Shown: positions 52,155-61,340 of the stretch, piece after piece
Layout of the letters: every line of letters begins with the position of its first letter
Numbering within the stretch: position 1 is the first letter of the stretch
Source: Bacillota bacterium
GTDB lineage: Bacteria > Bacillota > Clostridia > Lachnospirales > Lachnospiraceae
Assembly (NCBI GenBank): GCA_023390555.1
Contig: JAEWCQ010000016.1
Location: 62,001-126,000, forward strand
Direction of reading: 5' to 3'
DNA length: 64,000 nucleotides
Position numbers and translations under genes: made by a program
The notes under the pieces: generated by a model
Told to the model about the DNA's origin: nothing
Databases searched by the model: none
The model's input: the letters and a program-made list of their open reading frames with translations, nothing else

Positions 52155-55100
52155 ATGAGAGGATTTTGGAAGAAAATCGCGACAGCGGGACTGGCATGTG
52201 TCTTGACTGTTACAGCAATGCCGTTTCAGTCGTTCGCAGAAGGACAGGCAGGGGCACAGACTGTTTCGCAGACAGCTGTGGAACAGGAGAATGCGACAGA
52301 GCAGGAAAGTACGGCAGAGCCATCCACAGAAAGTGTAAAAGACTCAGCAGAGGCTGCAACGGAGCAGGAACGCGCAACTGAAACTGAAACTGAAACTGCA
52401 ACAGAAACTACAACAGAGAGCGAGACCGCAGCAGGACAGGAGACTACGACAGAGCAGGGAAGCACGGCAGTGACGACGTCAGAACAGACAGAAGCCAAGA
52501 TTCTTGAAAAACTGCAGGAAGAAAAGAAGGATACAAAGAAATACATAGACGGTGAGGCAATTGTTGTTTTTGCAGATCGGACTACTTCGGATGGAGTAGA
52601 TGCCACTGGGCTGTCAGGGGACATGCAGGTTGTGGATTCCTGGGATTTTGGTTCGCAAGATTCCTCTGCGCAGGTGGATGCAACTGGAAGCAATGGAGAG
52701 ACCGATGCATCGGATGATGTGACGGTAGCGCTGGTGAAGTCGGATACTTTGAGCACAGACCAGCTGATATCCAAATTAAAACAGAGTAAGATGGTAGAGT
52801 CTGCAGAACCGAATTATATCTGCTATACAGACAGCATCACAAATGATACCTACAGCAAGTGGCAGTGGGGACTCAGTAACGAAGGACAGAATGCCGGAAC
52901 TGCAGATGATGATATCAATGTGGATTCCGTCTGGAATTCTTCCTCCGTGACAGGCAGTGAAAAAATCATTGCCATTGTGGATACGGGAGCAGATTACACA
53001 AGTAGTGAGCTTGCACCAAATATGTGGGTGAATCCGTATCAGGGCAGGCTGGCAGGTACCTATGGGTATGATTTCTGCAATGGAGATTCAGACCCAATGG
53101 ATGATAACGGACATGGCAGCCATTGCGCAGGAATCATCGCTGCAGCCGGAAATAACAACTCCGGAATCAGTGGTGTGAATCAGCAGGCAAAGATCATGGC
53201 GGTCAAATTTTTAGATGATTCCGGGTCTGGATCTTTGAGCGGTGCGGTAGCGGCTTACAATTATATCTACCGGGCCATGAAGCTTGGCGCAAATGTGGTC
53301 GCTGTCAACAATTCCTGGGGCACAGCAGAAAGTGAAACATTTGAGATATTGGTAAATAAATTGGGAAAAATGGGAGCGGTTTCCCTGTTCGCAGCAGGAA
53401 ATGAAGGGCAGAACGACGACGAAATTACAGACGGGATCTGGAGTTCGGACAGTCCGTATCTGATCACGGTCGCTGCAAGCAATGAGAATGATGCCCTTGC
53501 CAGTTTCTCAAATTATGGAAAAAGCAGTGTGTCATTGGCAGCACCCGGAACCGATATTCTTTCGACGGTAAGTTATGCATGCTTTAATCCTGGAATTTAT
53601 ACACAGGATCTGCGGAATACACTTTGTTCCAATTACAACGACTATAATGAAGAGGGATCGGTGATTACAGACGGTCAGAGTGCTGCAGAATTCGGCGCAC
53701 CGGAAAATACCAAAATTACCGGTATCAAGACAGCCGGAAGCAGTGTAAGCTATAGCAGCAGTGTGGTGACCTCAAAGTATTTTGGTGACAATGGAGGAAA
53801 GGCACTGGCAGTGTCCATTTCGAATGCCAAAGCAGGGGATATTGTGAATGTGGCGGTGCCGTACACACTTCCGGACAATCTTAAGGTAAGTCCGTCGATC
53901 AGTGCAATGGTTGCAGCGGACGGACCGGCAGCAACGCAGGAAATAGAATTTTGGGGGATGAAATTTAAGATTCCATCCTATTTGCAGGTGTATGATTTCT
54001 CCGAGACGGAGTATACGCAGATGGAAGCGTCAAACTATCAGAACAGCGAGTCGGATGTTGCATTTGGCATAGATGGAGAGGGCAATTACTGGTCTCATCT
54101 GAGTATGAATTCCGGCGCGGATCTATCTTCCGAAAGCGGACAGAGCCGTATGCTTGTGCTGCAGGTATTGTGCGAATACGACGGAGATTATACGGTATAT
54201 CTGGATGATCTTGGGATCACAAAAGGACAGGATATGAATGAAGCGGCACAGTTCGGCAATTTTGACTATTATTGCGGGACCTCGATGGCGACTCCGTTTG
54301 TAACGGGAGCGGTAGCTTTGGTCAGTGCACTGCATCCGGAATGCACTGCGGACGAAATCTGTAATATGGTGAAGGCAAGCGTTCGCAAAACGACTGAAAT
54401 GGAGGGAAAAACAGTTTCCGGGGGAATTCTGGATTTATCGAAGTTAGAGGATCCGGTGCCGCTTATCACTTCAGCCGAGGTGCAGCAGGATAATACGGTC
54501 AAGCTCAATGGCTACGGGTTCCGGCAGGATGATACTGTGTTGAAAATCAATGGAACCGAAGTAGCCGGAACCGTTGTTTCTTCCAGAGAACTTACCTTTT
54601 CGGGAGCGGATTATGTGGATCAGATTGTGACGGTATCCGTGACGACAGGACGTGGTACGGCAGAGAAAAAACTCTATCTTGTCAAGGGGAAAGATACTTA
54701 TACGAATCTTGGACAGATCAAAGACAGCGGCGAGGTTGGAGAGTTGCTGGATTTGGACGGACAGACAGTGACAGACGGAAATACGCTCTATTATTATGAT
54801 TCGATCAATCAGGCATTGGATACTTTTTCCATTGAGGAAGGAGCGGGAACGCTCTCAGCTTCTTCCGTAGTGGCGGCTTATTTTAGCAGCATGTCCTTTT
54901 TCCCGAATACAGAGATTACAGACGGCATTTTAGGACTGGCATCAAATATGGCGTACCTGGACGGCAGGCTTTATATGATAGCGAGTCTGGAGGAATTGTC
55001 TACCACTTACAAAGAATATGCGCTTGTCTACTATGACATTGCAACCATGAGTACCGGAGTAGTCGGAGAACTGCCGGATGAATATGATCATATTTCAGAA

Positions 55101-56411
55101 GAGACACTCGCGGCTTACAATGGAAACCTTTATCTGCTGGGTGGTTATGACTATAATAAAAAAGCACTGAGTACCCTGGTAAAACGATATGATCCGCTGA
55201 CGGCGAAATGGACAACTGGAAGTTCGCTTCCGTCCGGAAGAGCCGCAGGAAAATGTATTCAGGTAGGTAACCAGCTGTTCTACACGCTGGGAGAGGCAGA
55301 GCAGAAAGAGGGAAGCTATACCTGTCCTTCCAATCTGTTGTTTAATGGGACGTCCTGGAGTATCTGCGACAGCAGTACGGGTCTGACGCCTTATACAAGT
55401 GAAATCGTCAGCCATGACGGCAAAAATCTTACTTTATATAGCGGGAATATGGGTCTTGTCGGGAATGATATTTTATATAGCGGAATTCCCTGCAAAGGGC
55501 TTGGAGATACATTTACGTACAGTATTTCCGGTAAGTCATATCAGAAATCCGCTTATAATTTCATAACGGCAATCGATGATCAGAGTTTTAAGGGAGAAGT
55601 CGTGGGACAGTATCTGCTTGGTATCGCGGCGGACGGAGAGAATCAAAACCTGTACTGTGCCAAATTCACGAACAAGCCGTACACAATCACGGATCTGAGT
55701 ACCGGACATGGTGTTGTAACGACAGAAGCAGCAAGCTGGCTGCCGGGTTCACTGGTAACGGTGGAAGCCACTCCGGACACAGGATATTATTTAAAAGCAT
55801 TTTTGGTAAATCAGGCCGAGATAAAGGGCAGCAGCACACAGTTTCGAATTACGGCAAACACAACCGTAAAAGCTACCTTTGCTGCCTATGTGTCCAAAAT
55901 CAAATTGAGCAAGTCGGCTGTACAGATCTATTCCGGAAAGACCGTGACATTAAAGACCACCATCAGTCCTTCGGCAGCAGGAAATAAGGAGATTACGTGG
56001 AAATCCTCCAATACCGGATATGCAACCGTAGATCAGAATGGCAAGGTCACTGCAAAAAAGGCAGGTATCGGTCATGCGGTCACAATTACGGCGACTGCAA
56101 AAGACGGTTCCAAGGTGAGGGCATCTTGCAAGATTACCATTATCCGCAAGGTTACGAAAGTCCGTATCACTGCAAATAGCAGTGCAGTGACAGTGCGGAA
56201 ACCATTGAAACTGAAAGCTGTGATATCACCTTCCAATGCCACAATCAGAGATGTTACGTGGAAATCTTCCAATCCGAAATATGCAACAGTGGATAAAAAT
56301 GGAAAGGTTACGGCAAAAAAACAGGGGATTGGGCATCAGGTGACCATTACGGCAACTTCCAAAGAAAATAAAAAAATAAAGGCAACCTATAAAATAACGA
56401 TACGTTCGTAA
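52155..56411 (+). CDS. Secreted subtilase with kelch-like, InlB-like and Big_2 domains
   Basis: 1418 residues. Signal peptide (cut near AFA/EGQ equivalent at residue 28-29), a Glu/Thr-rich low-complexity linker, an I9-like propeptide ending MVESAEPNYI (about 212-221), then an S8 domain with Asp276, His320 and Ser710. Between AAPGTDILSTV and the Ser motif GTSMATP lie about 220 residues, where about 20 are usual, so an extra domain is inserted. Then an IPT-like strand set, kelch-like blades (about 930-1100: NGNLYLLGGYDYNKKALSTL), a divergent InlB repeat, and two Big_2 domains (both with EITW/VTWKSSN.GYATVD type cores). Likely an exported protease. Confidence 0.88.
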   Translation: MRGFWKKIATAGLACVLTVTAMPFQSFAEGQAGAQTVSQTAVEQENATEQESTAEPSTESVKDSAEAATEQERATETETETATETTTESETAAGQETTTEQGSTAVTTSEQTEAKILEKLQEEKKDTKKYIDGEAIVVFADRTTSDGVDATGLSGDMQVVDSWDFGSQDSSAQVDATGSNGETDASDDVTVALVKSDTLSTDQLISKLKQSKMVESAEPNYICYTDSITNDTYSKWQWGLSNEGQNAGTADDDINVDSVWNSSSVTGSEKIIAIVDTGADYTSSELAPNMWVNPYQGRLAGTYGYDFCNGDSDPMDDNGHGSHCAGIIAAAGNNNSGISGVNQQAKIMAVKFLDDSGSGSLSGAVAAYNYIYRAMKLGANVVAVNNSWGTAESETFEILVNKLGKMGAVSLFAAGNEGQNDDEITDGIWSSDSPYLITVAASNENDALASFSNYGKSSVSLAAPGTDILSTVSYACFNPGIYTQDLRNTLCSNYNDYNEEGSVITDGQSAAEFGAPENTKITGIKTAGSSVSYSSSVVTSKYFGDNGGKALAVSISNAKAGDIVNVAVPYTLPDNLKVSPSISAMVAADGPAATQEIEFWGMKFKIPSYLQVYDFSETEYTQMEASNYQNSESDVAFGIDGEGNYWSHLSMNSGADLSSESGQSRMLVLQVLCEYDGDYTVYLDDLGITKGQDMNEAAQFGNFDYYCGTSMATPFVTGAVALVSALHPECTADEICNMVKASVRKTTEMEGKTVSGGILDLSKLEDPVPLITSAEVQQDNTVKLNGYGFRQDDTVLKINGTEVAGTVVSSRELTFSGADYVDQIVTVSVTTGRGTAEKKLYLVKGKDTYTNLGQIKDSGEVGELLDLDGQTVTDGNTLYYYDSINQALDTFSIEEGAGTLSASSVVAAYFSSMSFFPNTEITDGILGLASNMAYLDGRLYMIASLEELSTTYKEYALVYYDIATMSTGVVGELPDEYDHISEETLAAYNGNLYLLGGYDYNKKALSTLVKRYDPLTAKWTTGSSLPSGRAAGKCIQVGNQLFYTLGEAEQKEGSYTCPSNLLFNGTSWSICDSSTGLTPYTSEIVSHDGKNLTLYSGNMGLVGNDILYSGIPCKGLGDTFTYSISGKSYQKSAYNFITAIDDQSFKGEVVGQYLLGIAADGENQNLYCAKFTNKPYTITDLSTGHGVVTTEAASWLPGSLVTVEATPDTGYYLKAFLVNQAEIKGSSTQFRITANTTVKATFAAYVSKIKLSKSAVQIYSGKTVTLKTTISPSAAGNKEITWKSSNTGYATVDQNGKVTAKKAGIGHAVTITATAKDGSKVRASCKITIIRKVTKVRITANSSAVTVRKPLKLKAVISPSNATIRDVTWKSSNPKYATVDKNGKVTAKKQGIGHQVTITATSKENKKIKATYKITIRS
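52376..52396 (+). repeat. Short tandem hexamer repeat (ACTGAA)n in the subtilase linker
   Basis: About 3.5 copies of ACTGAA encode alternating Thr-Glu in the linker. Such tracts can change length by slippage in steps of two residues without breaking the frame. Confidence 0.6.
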
Positions 56412-56719
56412 ACTGGGAAATCTGCCTGTGAGTTTGTGCAGAGAATCCGTAATAGCTATCTGTGAATTGTGAAAAGTGTAGTAGTAATAGGGAATGCATA
56501 CTGAAAAATTCACAAAAAACAAGTACCGATGAAATCGTTTTTGTACAATTACCTGTATTGTGATGAGAAGAAATATCATTTATCATGAATTTAACATTTA
56601 AGATGTCTTTATGTTAATGACAGGAGTAACTGAATATTCATTCACAACGGAGTGGCTTTTTAATCTTTTCGAAAGAGGGATTAAAAAGCCTTTCTGTTTC
56701 AGAAACGGAGGAAATGATT
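56412..56719 (+). promoter_or_regulatory. nif promoter and leader region
   Basis: This 308-base gap holds no gene. TTGTGA (56558-56563), 17 bases, TATCAT (56581-56586) is a plausible promoter; the dyad ACAAT-N7-ATTGT (56545-56561) overlaps its -35. Transcription would start near 56593 and give a leader of about 127 bases containing the hairpin at 56654. Direct repeats TGTGAAT-TGTGAAA lie farther up near 56460. Confidence 0.5.
56654..56696 (+). terminator. Hairpin in the nifH leader (possible attenuator)
   Basis: Perfect 12-bp stem GGCTTTTTAATC / GATTAAAAAGCC (56654-56665, 56679-56690) followed by TTTCTGTTTC. It lies 23 bases before the nifH ribosome site. Just upstream, CAC-AACGGA-GTG (about 56643-56654) forms a hexaloop hairpin with A at loop position 1 and G at position 4, sharing bases with the terminator stem. 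Confidence 0.6.
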
Positions 56720-57538
56720 ATGAGACAGGTAGCTATTTATGGAAAAGGCGGTATCGGAAAATCGACAACAACGCAGAACCTGACAGCCGGTCTTGCAGAC
56801 ATGGGCAAGAACATTATGATTGTAGGATGTGACCCAAAAGCAGATTCAACCAGACTTGTACTGGGTGGTCTTGCACAGAAGACGGTACTGGATACGTTAA
56901 GAGATGAAGGCGATGACATTGAGTTGGACGCGGTTTTAAAGACAGGTTTTAAAGGAATCAGAGGTGTAGAGTCCGGTGGACCGGAACCTGGTGTCGGTTG
57001 TGCAGGCCGTGGTATTATTACCTCCATCAACCTGTTAGAGCAGCTGGGTGCTTATACGGACGATTTGGATTATGTATTTTATGATGTTTTGGGCGATGTT
57101 GTATGCGGTGGTTTCGCAATGCCGATTCGTGAAGGAAAAGCACAGGAAATCTACATTGTATGTTCCGGTGAGATGATGGCACTTTATGCAGCGAATAATA
57201 TTTCAAAAGGTATTGCAAAATACGGAAAGACCGGTACGGTACGTCTCGGCGGTCTGATCTGTAATTCCCGTAAAGTAGACCGTGAAGCCGAGCTGGTAGA
57301 AGCGGTTGCAAAGAAACTCGGAACCCAGATGATTCATTTTGTTCCGCGTGATAATGCAGTACAGAGAGCAGAAATACATAAAAAGACAGTCATTGATTTT
57401 AGCCCGGAAGAGCCGCAGGCAGATGAATATCGTGATCTGGCAAGAAAGATTGAAGGAAATGACATGTTTGTTGTTCCAAAGCCGATGGCAATTGATGAAC
57501 TTGAGACAATTCTTATGGAATATGGTATCAGTGATTAA
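56720..57538 (+). CDS. nifH: Nitrogenase iron protein
   Basis: 272 residues, full length. The dimeric [4Fe-4S] ATPase that gives electrons to NifDK. P-loop YGKGGIGKST (residues 7-16), cluster ligands Cys in GVGCAGRGI and in DVVCGGFAMP, and switch region DVLGDV. The Arg of CAGRGI is the ADP-ribosylation site in species that use DraT. ATG 56720 is favoured over the one two codons earlier, as GGAGGAA is then 8 bases upstream. First gene of the nif operon, behind a leader hairpin. Confidence 0.97.
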   Translation: MRQVAIYGKGGIGKSTTTQNLTAGLADMGKNIMIVGCDPKADSTRLVLGGLAQKTVLDTLRDEGDDIELDAVLKTGFKGIRGVESGGPEPGVGCAGRGIITSINLLEQLGAYTDDLDYVFYDVLGDVVCGGFAMPIREGKAQEIYIVCSGEMMALYAANNISKGIAKYGKTGTVRLGGLICNSRKVDREAELVEAVAKKLGTQMIHFVPRDNAVQRAEIHKKTVIDFSPEEPQADEYRDLARKIEGNDMFVVPKPMAIDELETILMEYGISD

Positions 57539-57556
57539 GAGAGGGGGATTTTCATT

Positions 57557-57880
57557 ATGTTGATGGTAAGAGCAATTGTGAGACCGGAGAAGGCGGGCGC
57601 AGTTATGACAGAACTGGCAGAGGCAGGATTTCCGGCAATCACAAAAATGGATGTATTTGGTCGGGGCAAACAAAGAGGTATCCGGGTAGATGATTTCTAC
57701 TATGATGAGATACCGAAGGAAATGCTGCTTATCTTTTGTAATGACGAAGATAAGGATGCATTGGTAAAAATTATTCTCCGTACGGCAAAAACAGGTCAGG
57801 GAAACTTTGGAGACGGACGTGTGTTTGTATCTCCTGTGGAAGAAGCGTATACGGTAAGTACCGGAAAAGCAGGACTATAA
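57557..57880 (+). CDS. nifI1: Nitrogenase-regulating PII-like protein NifI1
   Basis: 107 residues. A GlnB-family protein: LMVRAIVRPEKAGAVM start, TKMDVFGRGKQRG T-loop entry, and GQGNFGDGRVFVSPVEEAY end. NifI1 and NifI2 bind NifDK and switch off nitrogenase post-translationally when 2-oxoglutarate is low. They always lie between nifH and nifD in anaerobes and methanogens, as here. The T-loop lacks the uridylylation Tyr environment of ordinary PII. Confidence 0.93.
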   Translation: MLMVRAIVRPEKAGAVMTELAEAGFPAITKMDVFGRGKQRGIRVDDFYYDEIPKEMLLIFCNDEDKDALVKIILRTAKTGQGNFGDGRVFVSPVEEAYTVSTGKAGL

Positions 57881-57900
57881 CAGAAAGGCGGTAATTCAAT

Positions 57901-58284
57901 ATGAAAGAAATTATGGCTTTTATTCGTCCCAATAAGGTAAATGCAACCAAAATAGCCCTTGCGGAAGGTGGATTTCCTGCTTTCAGCTGCCGGAAATGTC
58001 TGGGAAGAGGGAAAAAGAGCATTGATCCGGAACTTTTAAATCTTGTAATTGCTACCGGTGAACTTCCGCTGGATGCAAACGGAGAAAATCTTACAGAAGC
58101 AATCAGGTTGATTCCAAAGCGGGTGTTTATCATAATTGTAGATGATGACAAAGCAAAGGATGCGGTAGATATCATTATTGAAACAAATCAGACAGGGCAT
58201 CCGGGGGATGGAAGAGTCTTTATACTTCCGATCTTTGAATCCTATCGTGTAAGAGACGGTGCATCTACGGCAGAAGCATATTAG
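57901..58284 (+). CDS. nifI2: Nitrogenase-regulating PII-like protein NifI2
   Basis: 127 residues. Same fold as NifI1 with a longer T-loop: KEIMAFIRPNKVNATKIAL start, CRKCLGRGKKSI, then a loop reaching to about residue 77 and GHPGDGRVFILPIFESYRVRDG. It partners NifI1 in ammonia switch-off. It starts 20 bases after nifI1 and ends 14 before nifD. Confidence 0.93.
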   Translation: MKEIMAFIRPNKVNATKIALAEGGFPAFSCRKCLGRGKKSIDPELLNLVIATGELPLDANGENLTEAIRLIPKRVFIIIVDDDKAKDAVDIIIETNQTGHPGDGRVFILPIFESYRVRDGASTAEAY

Positions 58285-58298
58285 GGAGGTGCAGCAGA

Positions 58299-59903
58299 GT
58301 GAAAGAGAGAGATAATCTTCTGGAAAAGTATTCCTCAAGAGTCTTTAAAAACAGAAAAGGCCACATAACACAGCTTGAAACCGGGGATGAAGCGGACACG
58401 ATCACAGCCAACACCCGTGCAATCCCAGGTATACTGACAGCAAGAGGCTGCTGTTATGCAGGATGTAAAGGCGTTGTGGTTGGACCGATTAAAGATGCGG
58501 TGACCATTACCCACGGACCGATCGGCTGTGCATTTTACAGCTGGGGAACAAGAAGGAATAAAGCAAAGCCGTCCTATGAGGGCGAGCAGAATTTTATACC
58601 ATATTCATTTTGTACAGATATGAGACCAACGGATATCGTATTTGGAGGAGAGAAAAAACTGGAGCAGGGAATTGATGAAATCATGGAAATGTTTCATCCG
58701 AAATGTATTTTTATCTGCTCTACCTGTCCGATCGGATTAATTGGTGATGATGTGCAGGCTGTAGCAAGACGTGTGGAGAAAAAATACGGTATCACAGCAG
58801 TCGGATTTTCATGCGAAGGATACAAAGGGGTATCACAGTCTGCCGGCCATCACATTGCAAATAACGGACTGATGAGACAGATTATCGGTTCCGGAGATAA
58901 AAAACCAAAGGGAAAATATTCGGTCAATATTCTTGGCGAATATAACATTGGAGGCGACGGCTGGGAACAGGAACGGATTCTGAAAAAAATCGGTTATGAA
59001 GTTGTGTCGGTATTCACGGGAGATGGAAGCTATGAGACCATTAAAAATGCCCATCTTGCGGATTTAAATCTCGTCATGTGTCATCGTTCCATCAATTACG
59101 TGGCACAGATGATGAAAACAAAATACGGTATCGACTGGCTGAAAGTGAATTTTATCGGAATTGGGGCAACCTGCAAATCGCTTCGTATGATGGCAGAGTA
59201 TTTCCATGATCCGGATCTTATGGAAAGAACGGAACAGGTCATAGCGGAGGAGCTGGAGACCATTTCAGATGATATTAACTATTACAAGTCCATGCTGAAG
59301 GGAAAAACAGCCGGTATTTTCGTAGGCGGTTCTCGTTCCCATCATTATCAGGCGTTGCTTCGTGATTTCGGCGTAGAGACAATTATTGCCGGTTATGAAT
59401 TTGCACACCGGGATGATTATGAAGGCCGTGATATCATACCTTCCATCAAACCGGATGCGGACAGTAAGAATATTGAAGAGATCACAGTATCCCCGGATGA
59501 AGCATTATTCCATGAACGCTATACGGAGGAACAGATTCAGGAACTGAAGGAAAAAGGCGTAGAGCTTGATACCTATGACGGTATGTTCCCGGATATGAAA
59601 AAGGGATATGTAGTTGTGGATGATTATAATATGTTCGAAACAGACGAACTGATAAAAACCATGAAGCCGGATATCTTCTTCTCCGGAATCAAGGACAAAT
59701 ATGCAATCCAGAAATCAGGAGTTGTTTCCAGACAGATGCATTCGTATGATTATTCAGGACCTTACGCAGGATTCAACGGAGCGGTAATCTTCGGGCATGA
59801 TGTTACAATGAGTATCTATACGAACGCATGGGCATTGATTACACCGCCATGGAAAACAACACCTCTTGTAGAGGGAACAGTAGGAGGTGAAACTGCATGT
59901 TAG
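58299..59903 (+). CDS. nifD: Nitrogenase molybdenum-iron protein alpha chain
   Basis: 534 residues, the length of the Clostridium-type alpha subunit, with the roughly 50-residue insertion after GYEFAHRDDYEGR. Numbered by Azotobacter: P-cluster Cys62 (RGCCYAGC), Cys88 (GPIGCAFYS), Cys154 (STCPIGLIGDD); Gln191/His195 (GVSQSAGHHI); FeMo-co ligands Cys275 (VMCHRSINY) and His442 (QMHSYDYSGP). All are present, so a true Mo-type catalytic subunit. GTG 58299 is the start, with GGGAGGT 8 bases before. No anfG/vnfG-like gene lies between D and K, which argues against Fe- or V-only types. Confidence 0.96.
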   Translation: MKERDNLLEKYSSRVFKNRKGHITQLETGDEADTITANTRAIPGILTARGCCYAGCKGVVVGPIKDAVTITHGPIGCAFYSWGTRRNKAKPSYEGEQNFIPYSFCTDMRPTDIVFGGEKKLEQGIDEIMEMFHPKCIFICSTCPIGLIGDDVQAVARRVEKKYGITAVGFSCEGYKGVSQSAGHHIANNGLMRQIIGSGDKKPKGKYSVNILGEYNIGGDGWEQERILKKIGYEVVSVFTGDGSYETIKNAHLADLNLVMCHRSINYVAQMMKTKYGIDWLKVNFIGIGATCKSLRMMAEYFHDPDLMERTEQVIAEELETISDDINYYKSMLKGKTAGIFVGGSRSHHYQALLRDFGVETIIAGYEFAHRDDYEGRDIIPSIKPDADSKNIEEITVSPDEALFHERYTEEQIQELKEKGVELDTYDGMFPDMKKGYVVVDDYNMFETDELIKTMKPDIFFSGIKDKYAIQKSGVVSRQMHSYDYSGPYAGFNGAVIFGHDVTMSIYTNAWALITPPWKTTPLVEGTVGGETAC

Positions 59904-61270
59904 ATCTGACACCAAAGGAAATCATGGAGGATCGTCATGTCACGATCAATCCATGTAAGACATGTGAACCGGTGGGTGCAATGTTCTGTGCACTGGGCGT
60001 GGAGAGCTGCATGCCGCACAGCCATGGTTCACAGGGATGCTGTTCCTATCACAGAACGGTATTATCCCGTCATTTTAAAGAGCCGGCAATCGCATCTTCC
60101 AGTTCATTCACGGAAGGCGCATCTGTATTCGGAGGAAGAAGTAATCTGAATACATCTGTTAAAAACATATTTGATATCTACAAGCCGGACATTATTGCTG
60201 TTCATACGACCTGCCTGTCGGAGACGATCGGAGATGATGTCGGAAACTATATCGCCGATCTGGAAATCGAAGAGGGAAAAACAGTACTGTGGGCAAGTAC
60301 TCCATCCTATGAAGGTTCGCATATTCAGGGATTTTCAAATATGATGATCGGATTCATGAAATATATGACTAAAAAGACCGATGAGAAAAATACGAAGACA
60401 GCTATTTTCCCAGGATGGGTAAATCCCGGAGATGACAGGGAATTGAAGCGTGTGGCAGAACTTATGGGTGTGGATTACATATATTTCCCGGATCATGAGG
60501 GGATACTCGAAACACCAATGACTGGAAAATATAAGTATTTCCCGAAAGGGGTAGGCACAACGGCCAAAGATATTGAGGATCTGGGATCGGTGAAAAAACT
60601 GATTGCACTCGGACAGATTACAAGTGTGGAACCGGCAGAATATCTGGAAAAGCAGCATAAGGTACCGTTTACCCTGCTTCCGATGCCGGTAGGCGTGTCA
60701 CTCACCGATAAATATGTAATGGCTCTGCGCGATATTTCGCAGCAGGAAATCCCACAGGCGCTTGAATTAGAGAGAGGAAGACTTGTGGATCTGATGCTGG
60801 ATTCGCATTCCTACACCTATAATAAAAAGGCTGCAATTTACGGAGACCCGGATGTTGTATACGGATTCACCGCACTGTGTATCGAAATGGGTATGGTTCC
60901 GAAATACGTCATTACAGGTACACCGAAAGAGGATTTTGTTAGACAGATAAAGGCTCTGTTTGAGGAGCACGGAGTAGATCCGGAGAAATCCGTGATCAAG
61001 GCGGACACAGATCTCTTTTATCTGCATCAGCTGATCAAAAATGAGAGTGTGGATATTCTGATCGGAAGCTCTTATGGGAAACAGATTGCAAAAGCAGAGG
61101 ATATCCCAATGGTAAGAATGGGATTCCCGGTGCTTGACCGGTATGGAAATACGATTCAGCCGTCTGTCGGATATGCAGGAGGAATCCGCTATGTGGAGAA
61201 GATTACGAATGCACTTATGGATAGACAGGATGAGGATGCAAAAGACGAAGACTTTGATGTTGTTATGTAA
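59897..61270 (+). CDS. nifK: Nitrogenase molybdenum-iron protein beta chain
   Basis: 457 residues, the short Clostridium-type beta subunit lacking the N-terminal arm of Azotobacter NifK. P-cluster ligands: INPCKTCEPVGAMF region (Cys70 equivalent), HGSQGCCSYHR (Cys95), HTTCLSETIGDD (Cys153), and Ser188 in STPSYEGSH. It starts 7 bases inside nifD with GTAGGAGG upstream, so the pair is translationally coupled in equal amounts. Confidence 0.96.
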   Translation: MLDLTPKEIMEDRHVTINPCKTCEPVGAMFCALGVESCMPHSHGSQGCCSYHRTVLSRHFKEPAIASSSSFTEGASVFGGRSNLNTSVKNIFDIYKPDIIAVHTTCLSETIGDDVGNYIADLEIEEGKTVLWASTPSYEGSHIQGFSNMMIGFMKYMTKKTDEKNTKTAIFPGWVNPGDDRELKRVAELMGVDYIYFPDHEGILETPMTGKYKYFPKGVGTTAKDIEDLGSVKKLIALGQITSVEPAEYLEKQHKVPFTLLPMPVGVSLTDKYVMALRDISQQEIPQALELERGRLVDLMLDSHSYTYNKKAAIYGDPDVVYGFTALCIEMGMVPKYVITGTPKEDFVRQIKALFEEHGVDPEKSVIKADTDLFYLHQLIKNESVDILIGSSYGKQIAKAEDIPMVRMGFPVLDRYGNTIQPSVGYAGGIRYVEKITNALMDRQDEDAKDEDFDVVM

Positions 61271-61340
61271 TATGCATTTACTGAAGGGGGTAAGGCGTGA
61301 GCCTGCCCCCTTTGCGTAAATGGGAAAGGGAGTGTGTTCG

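Noticed and set aside
58299..61270. Vanadium or iron-only nitrogenase
   Set aside because: No delta-subunit gene between D and K, and the D and K sequences match the Mo type of Clostridium.
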